Shown here one piece after another: positions 1 to 9,174 of a DNA stretch of 46,340 nt. The notes under the pieces were generated by a model that did no database searches, was not told the DNA's origin, and saw only the letters and a list, made by a program, of their open reading frames with translations. Both the position numbers and the translations under genes were made by a program. The stretch comes from JAKFYM01 sp964612065 (lineage in GTDB: Bacteria; Bdellovibrionota; UBA1018; CAIPTA01), in NCBI GenBank assembly GCA_964612065.1, contig CAZTCD010000019.1, positions 1-46,340 on the forward strand, in the 5' to 3' direction. Position 1 is the first letter of the stretch, and every line of letters begins with the position of its first letter.

Positions 1-698
1 AGGCCACCTATGTGGTTGCTGTGCCAGGGGGTTCTTCGGTGGCCGTGCGCCACAATCGGTGCACGAGTGCCACGGGATGCCGGCAGCTGGCCGTGCCGAT
101 CGATAATATGTTTTTCATCGTGACTGCCGGGCAGCTGATCAAGGACACAGCCCCTGGCGGAAGAACGATCGATTGCCCGCGGGATGCTTCCATCAGGTTG
201 AGCACGGTGGTGGGGGGGAATGCCTTTTTTCAGAAGTTTTCGTTTACGAACATCTGCAGCCTGGCCTCCTGCACCTGCGTGGATTCCAGTACGTGTGCAG
301 CTTATGACAAAGGATTTCTCGCTCAGAGCATTACCAACAACAACTCTTCCAGAGTGACCACGGCCTGCGGCTATCTTAATGCCAGGCGATACGGGAGCAT
401 GGTGAATACCACTTCCAGCCTGGTTACCCACGATGACTTGCGTTGGGCCAGGAGGTATCTGGAGACCGGTGCCGGAGCCCTGGGGGAAACAAATTTTCTT
501 TATGTAAACGCCGCGCTTCCGGCGGGAGTGAATGGGGCCTGCACGGTGGCCGGCAGCGGTGGCCAGTGCAAGGCTAATGATTGCGTTCCGGCATTCGACC
601 TGAACAGGGATGGCTCGAACAACGATGCCGATCTGGCCATCCTGGAGAATTACCTTCGCGGTTATGTGCTTTCCATTCCTGTAAACGAATTACAATGA
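1..698 (+). CDS. Secreted protein with dockerin-like C-terminus (5' end missing)
   Basis: The reading frame is open to the left edge, so the true start lies outside the window. The visible part is rich in Ser, Thr, Gly, Asn and Cys, as in an exported surface protein. Near the end a segment reads DLNRDGSNNDADLAILENYL (about 198-217 of the visible chain), which has the calcium-loop-plus-helix look of one dockerin type I repeat. I see only one such repeat, so a full dockerin domain is not supported. The gene ends 10 bases before the histidine kinase start and may be co-transcribed with it. I cannot name a function; a pilus-associated or surface protein is a guess. Confidence 0.6.
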   Translation, partial: ATYVVAVPGGSSVAVRHNRCTSATGCRQLAVPIDNMFFIVTAGQLIKDTAPGGRTIDCPRDASIRLSTVVGGNAFFQKFSFTNICSLASCTCVDSSTCAAYDKGFLAQSITNNNSSRVTTACGYLNARRYGSMVNTTSSLVTHDDLRWARRYLETGAGALGETNFLYVNAALPAGVNGACTVAGSGGQCKANDCVPAFDLNRDGSNNDADLAILENYLRGYVLSIPVNELQ

Positions 699-708
699 GG
701 GCTCTTTG

Positions 709-2325
709 ATGCGAGCGGGGCTGAAAGCCAAAGTACTGCTGGGATTCGCATTGATGGCTCTTTCCGTGCTGTTGGCTTTCGGCTATGGCTCGCTTACTTT
801 CCGCGATCTGGAATCCCGTATGAGGGCGGTGAATGACGCCCACGTGCCGGCCGTTAGGGCGCTGAATCAGATGGAGAGCTCGTTGTTTCTCCTGGAGTCG
901 GATCTGGACAAAAGTCTCGCCGAAGGAATTCTTCGCCCGAAGGATGCGCTCGAGGTGGTATTGGTTTCTCGCCTGGACCAGCTGGAGCGGCTGGCTAAGG
1001 AAGAGGGCTCGCGGGCTCCGGCGCTCATGAGCGGCGTGGCGCCTTTGCGGCAGGCCTACCAGGCTCTTTCCGAGCTGCTGGCGAAAGTGTATCTGAATTG
1101 GACCGTGCGCACCGCTTTTGAGGAGGAGTTGTCGAGCCGGAGGGCCGACTTCCGCCTTCGTCTGCGTACTTTGCTGAGAGACATTGATCGCGAGAACCGC
1201 AGCGTATCCCAAAGCGTGCAAGCGGAGCTCCGCAAACTCGGTTTGATGCTAACGGCTTTGCTCGGCGTGGTTTGTGTGGTGGCGAGCCTTCTGCTGATAT
1301 GGATTGCCAGCGCTTTGCGCCCGCTGGAAACGTTGGCCCAGTTCATGCGGCGGATTTCCAGTGACGGGCTTACTGAGGATGTAGTGCAGGACCTGGCCGG
1401 CTTGCCCGAAACTTCCGACGAGATCGGCACACTCTCAAGAGAAAGCTATAAAATGGCTTCTTCCATTCTGGATAACAATAAACTGCTCAGAGACCAGAAA
1501 CTGAATCTGGAAAGAGCTCACCAGGAACTCGCCAGCCAGAATGAAGAACTGCGCAAAACCCAGAATAAACTGGTGCATTCGGAGAAGCTTGGCCTGGTAG
1601 GCCAGATGGCTGCTCAGATGGCTCATGAAATTCGGAATCCTCTGAATGCTTTGAGCCTGCACGCTGAAATTCTCGAAGATCAGCTTCGCAAGGACGCGGA
1701 TGCCCTGGAGAGCCTCGTTCCTCTCCGGAAGGAGATCAACAAGCTGATCTCGGTTACAGAAAGTTATCTCGATCTGGCACGCGGGCCTCGTCTTCAGAAA
1801 ACAGCCGTGCAGCTGAATGAGGTGGTGGAGGAACTGCACGACCTATATCAGCCGGTATTGAAAGAAAAAGGGATTTTCTTCACTTGTGATCTAGGTGACG
1901 TTCCGCCCGTGCAGGTGGATCGCCCGCAGATAGCGCAAGTGATCGGGAATCTGGTAAAAAATGCATCAGAGGCTTTTTCCGGGCCCGCAAGGCCGGGGCC
2001 CCGTTATATTCGAGTGATCACGGCTTGCGATGCTTTCGCCGGCTTCCTTACCGTAACAGTGATGGATAACGGTGCCGGGATCCAAGCGGATTTGCAGAAG
2101 AATATCTTTTCCCCCTTTTATACCAATAAGGCGGAAGGAACCGGGCTGGGCCTCACTTACTCCAGGCAGGTGGTAGAGGCACATGGGGGAGAAATCTCCT
2201 TTGACAGTGCTCCCAGCCAAGGTACCAAATTCACGATTCGGCTGCCTGTTACGGATACTGTTGTTGGAGCGGTTTGGAAGGCTGGGCGTGCAGAGGAGGG
2301 ATCATGGACAATTGCAGGGCGATAA
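709..2325 (+). CDS. Sensor histidine kinase, NtrB/AtoS-like
   Basis: A membrane-bound two-component kinase of about 538 residues. Membrane segments lie near residues 7-27 and 177-203, with a roughly 150-residue periplasmic sensor between them. A HAMP-like linker and a coiled coil (about 255-290) follow. The H-box reads AHEIRNPLNAL with the phospho-accepting His at about residue 306. The N-box (IGNLVKNASEAF), G1 (DNGAGI) and G2 (GTGLGL) of the ATPase domain are intact, so it should be active. I chose the ATG at 709 over a TTG at 706; GAGGG lies about 8 bases upstream. It overlaps the response regulator start by 22 bases, so the two are translationally coupled and almost certainly a cognate pair. 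The ligand is unknown. Confidence 0.93.
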   Translation: MRAGLKAKVLLGFALMALSVLLAFGYGSLTFRDLESRMRAVNDAHVPAVRALNQMESSLFLLESDLDKSLAEGILRPKDALEVVLVSRLDQLERLAKEEGSRAPALMSGVAPLRQAYQALSELLAKVYLNWTVRTAFEEELSSRRADFRLRLRTLLRDIDRENRSVSQSVQAELRKLGLMLTALLGVVCVVASLLLIWIASALRPLETLAQFMRRISSDGLTEDVVQDLAGLPETSDEIGTLSRESYKMASSILDNNKLLRDQKLNLERAHQELASQNEELRKTQNKLVHSEKLGLVGQMAAQMAHEIRNPLNALSLHAEILEDQLRKDADALESLVPLRKEINKLISVTESYLDLARGPRLQKTAVQLNEVVEELHDLYQPVLKEKGIFFTCDLGDVPPVQVDRPQIAQVIGNLVKNASEAFSGPARPGPRYIRVITACDAFAGFLTVTVMDNGAGIQADLQKNIFSPFYTNKAEGTGLGLTYSRQVVEAHGGEISFDSAPSQGTKFTIRLPVTDTVVGAVWKAGRAEEGSWTIAGR

Positions 2326-3671
2326 TCCTTGTAGTGGACGATGAAGAAGGAAACCTCCTCGCCATGAAGAAAATTCTGGAACAGGAGGCGTACCAGGTGG
2401 TGACGGCCAGGCAGGCAGCGATGGCATTGAGCCTGTTTCGTAAGCAGGCCTTCGATCTGGTTCTTACCGATTTGCGGATGCCCGGGGTTTCAGGCCTGGA
2501 ACTTTTGCGATCCATCCGTAAAGAAAACTCCTCTGTTCCAGTGGTGATGTTGACAGCTTTTGGCACGGTTAGCGATGCCGTGGAAGCCATGAAGCATGGC
2601 GCAGTGGATTTCCTGACCAAGCCTCTGCGCCGGGAGACCATCCTCAAATGCGTGCAGGACAGCTTGGCTCGGTCTACTCCGCAGGTAGCCGCCGGGTCAA
2701 AACTGGTATTTTTGGGGAACTGCCCTTCTATCACCCAGATCAAGAAAACGATCAGGATGCTGGCCCGAACGAACGCTTCTGTATTGATTGAAGGCGAGAG
2801 CGGCACCGGCAAAGAGATCGTGGCCAAAACCATACATACCGAGAGTGGAAGGACGGGGCGCCTCGTGAGCGTGAACTGTGGAGCCATTCCGGAAACGCTT
2901 CTGGAAAGTGAGCTGTTCGGCTACGAAAAGGGGGCGTTTACGGGTGCGATTGCATCGAAGCCCGGATTGTTCGAGTTGGCCGATAAAGGAACGCTCTTCC
3001 TCGACGAAATCGGTGAAATGCCGCCGAGCTTGCAGGTGAAGCTGTTGAGGGTGCTTCAGGATGGTATCTTCCACCGATTGGGCTCAACCGAACAAATCAA
3101 GGTGGATGCCAGAATTGTGGCAGCCACAAACAATGAGCTGAAAAAGAGAATTCTCGACGGCAAGTTCCGGGAGGATTTGTTTTATCGGCTGAATGTGGTG
3201 GCCTTGCAGATTCCTCCTTTAAGAGAACGTGGTGATGATATTCTTCTTCTGGCGGATCATTTCCTGGATCAAGGCCGTGAGGTTTACGGAAAAAAGCATC
3301 TGCAGCTCTCGGCTGGAGCCCGCCGCGCGATATCGGCCTATCCATGGCCGGGTAATGTGCGCGAATTGAGGAATTGCCTGGAACGAACGGTGGTGATGCA
3401 GGATGGTGAGCTGATTGAGGCCAGTCATCTGGGCCTGCCTGAGGCGCAAGGCTCCTCTGAGAATCTGGATAAAAAACTCGAACTCGCGTCTCTCCTCGAC
3501 CCCGAGCGGGAAATGGTTGAAATGAAATTTAAAGTAGGCACTTCCTTGCATGAGATGGAGCTTGAAGCGATCCGGAGAACTTTGGAGTTCACCGGGGGCG
3601 ATAAGGCCCGTGCTGCCGAGATTCTCGGAATCAATCAAAGAACGATTTACCGGAAACTGCCGGAGCTCTGA
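2304..3671 (+). CDS. Sigma-54-dependent response regulator, NtrC family
   Basis: A cytoplasmic transcription activator of 455 residues. An N-terminal receiver domain carries the phosphorylatable Asp at residue 56 (VLTDLRMPG). A central AAA+ domain follows, with Walker A GESGTGKE at 164-171 and the sigma-54-contacting GAFTGA loop near 210. A C-terminal Fis-type helix-turn-helix (RAAEILGINQRTIYRKL) ends the protein. All active motifs are present. I use the ATG at 2304, which has GAGGAGGG just upstream; an earlier in-frame start at 2274 would add ten residues unlike a receiver domain. It overlaps the kinase gene by 22 bases and is its presumed partner. Targets are not evident; I saw no clear -24/-12 promoter in the window. 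Confidence 0.95.
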   Translation: MDNCRAIILVVDDEEGNLLAMKKILEQEAYQVVTARQAAMALSLFRKQAFDLVLTDLRMPGVSGLELLRSIRKENSSVPVVMLTAFGTVSDAVEAMKHGAVDFLTKPLRRETILKCVQDSLARSTPQVAAGSKLVFLGNCPSITQIKKTIRMLARTNASVLIEGESGTGKEIVAKTIHTESGRTGRLVSVNCGAIPETLLESELFGYEKGAFTGAIASKPGLFELADKGTLFLDEIGEMPPSLQVKLLRVLQDGIFHRLGSTEQIKVDARIVAATNNELKKRILDGKFREDLFYRLNVVALQIPPLRERGDDILLLADHFLDQGREVYGKKHLQLSAGARRAISAYPWPGNVRELRNCLERTVVMQDGELIEASHLGLPEAQGSSENLDKKLELASLLDPEREMVEMKFKVGTSLHEMELEAIRRTLEFTGGDKARAAEILGINQRTIYRKLPEL

Positions 3672-3697
3672 GGCTTAGCTGGCTGGGGACGGGAAGG

Positions 3698-5254
3698 TCA
3701 AAAACGATCACTTTTGCTGGCTGGAGCGATTGCCCGGATTCTCGCTGCTGTTTCGATGAGCAATGCCTTGGCCGTGGCTGAGGAGGAGCATTCGAACCAG
3801 GTGCGAAGGAGCGCCAGAAGATCCGGGTTCGACAGAAGGCTGAGGAAGAATCGTTCCGCCAGTACGAATCCGCTGAGGCGGCAGGCCTCCATTTCACGGG
3901 CGCCGCGCAAGGGCGGTATGAGGGACGGAAGGCGTTCTCCTTTTAGATAGGGGCGCAGAATCCCCAGGGCCCGTTGGGAGTGGCTGCTGCTTTGCTTCTT
4001 TAAATCGGCCACTTCATTGCATTTTCTCTTGGGATTGAGAACTTTCGAACCCAGGTAGCCCACAAAGAAATGGGAGATCCGCTCTTCCACTGTTGACGGT
4101 GATGGAATGGAGGAACTTCTGATGGAGTGCCAGAGAAGCCACGAAGCCGCTTCCGAAAAAGCATTGGTGCTGGTTGTGGGAAGGAGAATGGCACCGGCTT
4201 CCGGCAGATAGGCCGTGCGCTGGAACTGCAGGGAGTGGGCGGCGAAGAGAGCATCCTGCCGGGAGAGCTTTTTTTTGAAGGATGCAGGAAGGCGGCCATT
4301 CAAACGGTCGGCGGTGAAGATCTCCAGCTCGTCCCGAAGGTTGACTTTAATGCCGATGGCGTCGGCCAGTAGGCGGGCATAGTGGTGAATGATTCCTGGG
4401 GCATCGAGATCATCCCATCCCTCCGAATCGGGGCTTCCTTCTAGCCAGTCGAGGTAGGAGCGAAGCTTTACCCATGGCACCGAGCTGAGAATGCAAAACT
4501 CGTCGGCCGCGAGCCGGAGCACTTCGGGTTTTTGCCCGTTTTTGAGCCTGGGGGCCGACCAGTACAGCTCGGGCACGTTCTGGTGGATCAACGTGATTCT
4601 GGCGGACTTCCCGAGCCTGATTCGAAGATCGTGAGGCAGATGAGGGCGAGCCAGGTGGAGCTCGCCATAGAGCACAAAAACAGCGCTCTGTGGAAAATTG
4701 TCCAGCTCGTTGCCGATCTTTTCCGCCGCCGCTCTGTCACGCTCGCGAAGCATCATGGAGCTTCGTTTGCGTTCCAGTATGTTCAATGCCAGCACCGGCA
4801 AACGTTTCAGCTTGGCGAACTGCAATATCTCTTTGTAGTTTTCCCAGGGGAACGGCCAGTATTTTTCGAAGTCGATTTTATCCCGCAATTCCTCGAGGGT
4901 GACCAGGCCTGCGAGGTATTCATTTACGGCAAGCTGGTGGGCCTGCTGCAGGCATTCCAGTGCGAGAACCATTCGCGGATTCTTTTTCGCGCACTCTTCG
5001 GCTAAGCGCAGGTAGCTCTTTTGGGACTGGCGGAAGGGATGGAAGTCGCCCACCAGAGCTACGGTGGAGCCCGCGGCTGCCTGAAAGAGCGATTTTCGAT
5101 TGGTACTGGCTCCTTTGCGAGGGAGATGGGAGCGGAACGTTTTTTCGTATGCGGCTATTTCTCTGTTTTTTGCTTTTTCGTAAAGGGCAAGCTCGGCTTT
5201 GATCGAAAGATAGAGCTTCTTCTGGGAACGCTCGAGGGCGTCATGGTCCGGCAT
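3698..5254 (-). CDS. ChaN-like (Tiki superfamily) protein with unknown C-terminal half
   Basis: About 518 residues. The N-terminal half has the ChaN pattern: VALVGDFHPF, then MVALECLQQAHQ-like segments, EKYWPFPWENYKEIL, VLALN, and later VLYGELHLARPHLP. Known ChaN proteins are iron-regulated haem-binding lipoproteins, but here no signal peptide or lipobox is visible, so a cytoplasmic enzyme-like role is as likely. The remaining 250 residues (DEFCILSSVPWVKLRSYLDWLEG onward) match nothing I recognise. I place the start at the ATG at 5254, which overlaps the upstream gene by 14 bases; an in-frame start at 5293 would lengthen the overlap. It is probably coupled to the unknown gene upstream and convergent with the response regulator. 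Confidence 0.75.
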   Translation of the reverse strand: MPDHDALERSQKKLYLSIKAELALYEKAKNREIAAYEKTFRSHLPRKGASTNRKSLFQAAAGSTVALVGDFHPFRQSQKSYLRLAEECAKKNPRMVLALECLQQAHQLAVNEYLAGLVTLEELRDKIDFEKYWPFPWENYKEILQFAKLKRLPVLALNILERKRSSMMLRERDRAAAEKIGNELDNFPQSAVFVLYGELHLARPHLPHDLRIRLGKSARITLIHQNVPELYWSAPRLKNGQKPEVLRLAADEFCILSSVPWVKLRSYLDWLEGSPDSEGWDDLDAPGIIHHYARLLADAIGIKVNLRDELEIFTADRLNGRLPASFKKKLSRQDALFAAHSLQFQRTAYLPEAGAILLPTTSTNAFSEAASWLLWHSIRSSSIPSPSTVEERISHFFVGYLGSKVLNPKRKCNEVADLKKQSSSHSQRALGILRPYLKGERLPSLIPPLRGAREMEACRLSGFVLAERFFLSLLSNPDLLALLRTWFECSSSATAKALLIETAARIRAIAPASKSDRF

Positions 5255-5954
5255 GCAAACCCCGCAGGAAGTAGTGCTCCAAACCGTAAGCACCTCCCTG
5301 CTCTATCGCCTGGGCCACATTCAGCTCCACTGCAGGCGAAACGATATCCAGGATTCCTCGCACCCATTCGCATCTCACTTGATGGAGAAAGCGAGGTTCG
5401 CCTCCGGCGCTTTGCCAGGAAGCCATATGCGGCGAGCGGGAAAAGTGCACGGTGGCTCCCGCTTGGGCGCGCAGGATCATGAAGTAATTTTTCTCTCCCG
5501 GAAGGCCGGTATAGGTAAGGTCAAAAATCGCCTGTACGGACTCCGGAACGGTCAGGGGGCCGATGCGGGGCTTGGAGGCAGGTGAGCGCGCCAGGAAGGA
5601 GCGCCCGGCCTCTTGTCCCGCGGTTCTCGCGCCAAAAAGGATCTGTTCGTCCACATGCTCCCTGTATACGGAAATATGGCTGCGAAGGCGGGAGATCGTG
5701 GCCGCTTCATTGCATTCCACTTCGCCTGCCAGATACTCCAGGTATTCTTCCGGGCTTCTCTGGTCGACCAGGCTCAAAAAGTCGGGCTCGGATTGCAAGG
5801 GGCTCGCGGAAAGCGAAGCGGCCTCCAGCACCCGGGACACAAGTGGTTTTCCGAAATGGGCGCTCACGCTTTCCACGATGCGGAAGCGGCGTCGTTCGAT
5901 CCAGAGAAGCTGCTCGTAAATCAGCTCGATTTCCGGCGATATGCTTGAAATCAC
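5241..5954 (-). CDS. Hypothetical protein, first gene of a two-gene unit with the ChaN-like gene
   Basis: 237 residues, starting MISSISPEIELIYEQ. No signal peptide or membrane segment is visible. It looks like a soluble, mostly helical cytoplasmic protein with a beta-containing C-terminal region (about 140-215). I do not recognise the family. Its stop codon lies 14 bases inside the ChaN-like gene, so the two are very likely co-translated and act together. The gene is divergent from the small membrane protein at 6007, with a 52-base gap that must hold both start signals. Confidence 0.7.
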   Translation of the reverse strand: MISSISPEIELIYEQLLWIERRRFRIVESVSAHFGKPLVSRVLEAASLSASPLQSEPDFLSLVDQRSPEEYLEYLAGEVECNEAATISRLRSHISVYREHVDEQILFGARTAGQEAGRSFLARSPASKPRIGPLTVPESVQAIFDLTYTGLPGEKNYFMILRAQAGATVHFSRSPHMASWQSAGGEPRFLHQVRCEWVRGILDIVSPAVELNVAQAIEQGGAYGLEHYFLRGLHAGP

Positions 5955-6006
5955 GGTTTAATTCTACGGCTCTTTAAACGCCGGGGTCAATTGCCGATAA
6001 GAGCGC

Positions 6007-6198
6007 ATGGATCTTTGGTTTCCACTTGTAGCGCTATTTTGTGGTCTCTTTCTGCAGATCGCACTTCAGCTGCCTGAGGCAGAGAAGAATATCGAGCTAT
6101 ATCACCCCGTGCCGGGGTCTTATAAGCGAATGGACAGGATTTCCTGGATCCTGATCATTGCAGGATCCCTATGGGAGCTTCAAAATCTTGTAGTTTAA
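6007..6198 (+). CDS. Small two-segment membrane protein (tentative)
   Basis: A 63-residue ORF with one hydrophobic segment near residues 2-20 (LWFPLVALFCGLFLQIALQL), a polar linker containing a YHPVPGSYKRMD stretch, and a second segment near 44-60. The composition is what a real small inner-membrane protein would have. Only a weak Shine-Dalgarno-like AAGAG precedes the ATG. The 3' end overlaps the convergent gene at 6155 by 44 bases. I do not recognise a family. Confidence 0.5.
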   Translation: MDLWFPLVALFCGLFLQIALQLPEAEKNIELYHPVPGSYKRMDRISWILIIAGSLWELQNLVV

Positions 6199-9004
6199 CG
6201 GGGCCTGCCTCGCGTGCGAACTTCACATTTACCCTGGAATCATGAGGGGAAAGATGGTGGCGGATCGCTTGGCGCATGCTCTCGTCAGTGAAGTTCGAGC
6301 TCAATCCGAATAGGCAGCAGAAGATCTGGTCCATGAGGGCAATGTACTCCCTCGTGGTATTCAGCTGGTTCTCCGCGCTTCTAACCACTTCCCGCAGCTG
6401 GCTGGTAACCAGGCGGATATCCGTGGGGTAGCGCATCCTCTCCGAGCTTTCTTTCCAGGGCCTACCGATGCGTTTTTGGAGTTCCTCATGGGCAGAGCGA
6501 AGGATAATGCTGGGGCCTATGATTTTGAGGGCTGGCTCGATTCCATGGAAAACCTTCAGCTCTGCGTGGCCGCCGAGAGGCATTTCCTGAAGATCGGTAT
6601 TCGTAACCTTGAAATCCTGGGCGGTGCGGAAACGGGTGATCTGCAGTGCGGGGTGGTGCGCCAGGGGGCTGGAATCGAGGTGTCGGAAGATGCCTAGAGC
6701 AAGCTCGGAGCTGACTTCCGGCAAAACGGAAGGAAGATCTCCCCGGAGGATTTGAAGGCCGGGGAATAAGTGCCGGGTGAACTCTGCACAGAGTTCGATG
6801 TTCTGGGTAATGGACTGCTCCAGGCCCAGGACGATCCCGTGAATTCTCGAGTTCTCCGCCATTCCACGAGACGAGGACCTGAAAATGCGGGTGAGCTCGT
6901 GCCGCGCTTCCTCAAGGCTGGCGAAGCCGAAGGAGGGGGAGCCTGCGGGAGGAGCCGGTAACAATGTGTTGGCCTCGAACAAGCGCAAAAGAGGCATTAG
7001 CTTCAGCCGCTGTTCGCTCTGGCGATCGTTTCCTCTTACCTTTTTGGCGGCGGTGTTCTGCTCTGATTCGAGACGGAACCAGAACTGCACCGGAGCGGAG
7101 TAAACCTGGGCCAGGAAGAAAAGAGAATTTTCAGCCACGGAGCTGTCGGGGAGGAAAAGGAACTGATGCACGTCGGGGCCTTGAGCGGAGGCGTTCTCGG
7201 GCAATTCTGCTTCGAGAAAACGGCCATGCTCACGGAGCACGATCCCGCGGCGGGAAGGCGAGGGGAGCCCCGGCCGCCACCTGAGGATGGAGCCGAAGGT
7301 ATGGGCTTTGTAGAGGCTTCGCTTCAGGCGGTTGCTGGCATCGTAAAAAAGAGGATCAGAGAGAGTTACCCAGGGCGTGGAGCGGAGTTGCTGTTGGCTG
7401 GCAGCCGCTGCCATGGACTCCAGGCGGATACCATCGCCCAGGGACGAGAAGGATTTCACATTCACTTCACCTGGCGTATTTTCCGCGCGAACTTGTTCGA
7501 GAACACACTGCCAGAATGCCTGCACTTGATGAGCCTGCAGGTGTCCTCTGGCACGCAGGAGGTGGGGGCGGTTGGAGTCGCGAACCTCCTGGCTGCTGGT
7601 TCGCTCGAGAATCGCGATCCCTTTGGGCAGGCGCTCTCCGGCGGAACCGGTGAGCTGCCGCAGATCAATGATGAGGCGGATGGCGCTGTGTTTGAGGGCA
7701 AGCTCGCGGAGCCGTTCGCTTTCGGAGGAGGAATCGGTGGGCCAGAACTGGTCGGAGGCCACGAGCATCAAGCCGTTTTCACGCAGGCTGGCCAGCAGGG
7801 AAACCGCGTCCTGAAGCTCTTTGCCGTCTTCATCCTGAAAGCAGGCAGCAAACTGGGCCTGGTGGGGAACGCGCGCAGAGTCCTGGAACAAAGAAGCTCC
7901 GCGATCGGGGCGCTCCAGATCCTTCAGGACGGAGCGGGGGTGGAGATTGATGCGCGGGATTTCCGAGGCGCAATCCCAGAGAATGAACATCTCAGAGAGG
8001 AAGCGCTCGAAATCGCTGTCGGTATAAGCCCATACACCATGAAGCTCGCGCCGGCAGGAGAGCTCTCGCAGGGAGTTGAGGCTTTCCCCGTTTCCGAGGC
8101 CGCTCACGGCAATCGCACCTGCGGCTCCGGAGGAGAAGTCGAGGTGGGAGGCATCGGGAAGGCGCTCGTCGGCCGCTTTTTGTTCGAGAAGCAGGCTCCA
8201 AAGGGCCCGGGAATCGATGAGTGCCGGGCTGAACCCGAGCAGAGCCAAACGGCTTCGGGCGCCGAGGAATCGCAGGAGGCGGGCGGGAAAATCAGAGTCT
8301 TCCTGCGCGAGGCTCACGGGTTCCAGGAGGAGGCGGAGGCGTTCCCAGGTTTCCTTGAGGGGGGAGTACCAGCTGAAGATGTTCTGCTTGAGGAAGGCCC
8401 AGTCGTGCCGGCCGATCAGTCCCTGACGGGTATTCTTTTTCAAGAAGCCCGTGATCTGCCAGTTCAGGGTGTGACCCGTGGGCTTCAGGGAGGAATCGGG
8501 TAAAAGGCCCCGATCCACCCAGCGTTTTACGAGGAGAAGTTGCAGCAGCTGAAATACCGCAGCTTGATTGGCGAAGAGCATGAGCGCTTCCCGCTCCAGG
8601 CTTCCCACTCTTCCCTGCACGGCCTGCTCAAGAGTGATTTCCGCTTCCGCATGCTGGCGGAGATAGATTTCGATTTGCTCTTTTCGGGCTTTGTTCAGGC
8701 GAGTGAGCTCTGTCTTTCGCTGCACCAGCTCTTCCACCAGGAGGTCCAGGCAGCGCTCCCAGCGTGAGAACTCGTGGCTTTCAGATTCCGCGGCGGTTTC
8801 CGGAACGGAAGAGGGAGCAGAAGGAGAAGGGAGCGAAGGATGGTTTTCCGACGGAGCGGGAGCGGAGGTGGCCAGAAGCTCCTTCAGGCCTTCACGGGCA
8901 GGAAGGGTGGCATCAGCCGCAGTGCGGAGAGAGGATTTAAGCGTGGGCACGCACAATAGTGCGGTAAGGTCGCCCAGCGACTTTTTCTGGCCCGGATCTC
9001 TCAC
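6155..9004 (-). CDS. Large protein resembling a degenerate N6-adenine DNA methylase
   Basis: 949 residues, cytoplasmic. After a Pro/Ser-rich linker (45-75), a helical region (about 140-175, ending LLLVKRWVDRGLL) resembles the N-terminal helical domain of type IIG / BREX-type methylases. Residues 287-297 read HLDFSSGAAGA where an active enzyme has the AdoMet motif LDPACGSG. Residues 410-467 (NGLMLVASDQFW ... AIRLIIDLRQLT ... KGIAILER) match the usual segment after motif IV, yet no NPPF/NPPY motif precedes it. A helical TREYIALMDQIFCCLFGL near residue 900 resembles the end of such enzymes. I infer a methylase-fold pseudoenzyme; sequence similarity was judged by eye only. No nuclease, helicase or specificity gene lies beside it. 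Confidence 0.7.
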   Translation of the reverse strand: MRDPGQKKSLGDLTALLCVPTLKSSLRTAADATLPAREGLKELLATSAPAPSENHPSLPSPSAPSSVPETAAESESHEFSRWERCLDLLVEELVQRKTELTRLNKARKEQIEIYLRQHAEAEITLEQAVQGRVGSLEREALMLFANQAAVFQLLQLLLVKRWVDRGLLPDSSLKPTGHTLNWQITGFLKKNTRQGLIGRHDWAFLKQNIFSWYSPLKETWERLRLLLEPVSLAQEDSDFPARLLRFLGARSRLALLGFSPALIDSRALWSLLLEQKAADERLPDASHLDFSSGAAGAIAVSGLGNGESLNSLRELSCRRELHGVWAYTDSDFERFLSEMFILWDCASEIPRINLHPRSVLKDLERPDRGASLFQDSARVPHQAQFAACFQDEDGKELQDAVSLLASLRENGLMLVASDQFWPTDSSSESERLRELALKHSAIRLIIDLRQLTGSAGERLPKGIAILERTSSQEVRDSNRPHLLRARGHLQAHQVQAFWQCVLEQVRAENTPGEVNVKSFSSLGDGIRLESMAAAASQQQLRSTPWVTLSDPLFYDASNRLKRSLYKAHTFGSILRWRPGLPSPSRRGIVLREHGRFLEAELPENASAQGPDVHQFLFLPDSSVAENSLFFLAQVYSAPVQFWFRLESEQNTAAKKVRGNDRQSEQRLKLMPLLRLFEANTLLPAPPAGSPSFGFASLEEARHELTRIFRSSSRGMAENSRIHGIVLGLEQSITQNIELCAEFTRHLFPGLQILRGDLPSVLPEVSSELALGIFRHLDSSPLAHHPALQITRFRTAQDFKVTNTDLQEMPLGGHAELKVFHGIEPALKIIGPSIILRSAHEELQKRIGRPWKESSERMRYPTDIRLVTSQLREVVRSAENQLNTTREYIALMDQIFCCLFGLSSNFTDESMRQAIRHHLSPHDSRVNVKFAREAGPVKLQDFEAPIGILQ

Positions 9005-9133
9005 TAATTTCCCCCCGAAGGCTTAAATTTATAGCAAACCTAACGGAAGGCCCGCCACTAAAATATTGGAAAGATTGGGGTGAACCGGCTTGAATTCTTT
9101 GGGGAAAAACCTGAGAGGTTTCCGTAAAGAATT

Positions 9134-9148
9134 TCGACAATTTGTCGA
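9134..9148. promoter_or_regulatory. 15-bp palindrome, candidate operator
   Basis: TCGACAATTTGTCGA is a perfect odd-centred palindrome that ends 26 bases before the ATG of the gene at 9175. Its position between the divergent genes at 9004 and 9175 fits a dimeric repressor site. No regulator could be assigned. Confidence 0.35.
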
Positions 9149-9174
9149 TAAGTGGGGGTAGAGAGGGACCTGCT

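Noticed and set aside
7166..8503. A 445-residue plus-strand frame opposite the methylase-like gene
   Set aside because: No recognisable domain, poor ribosome site, and the opposite frame shows coherent methylase-like segments across the same bases.
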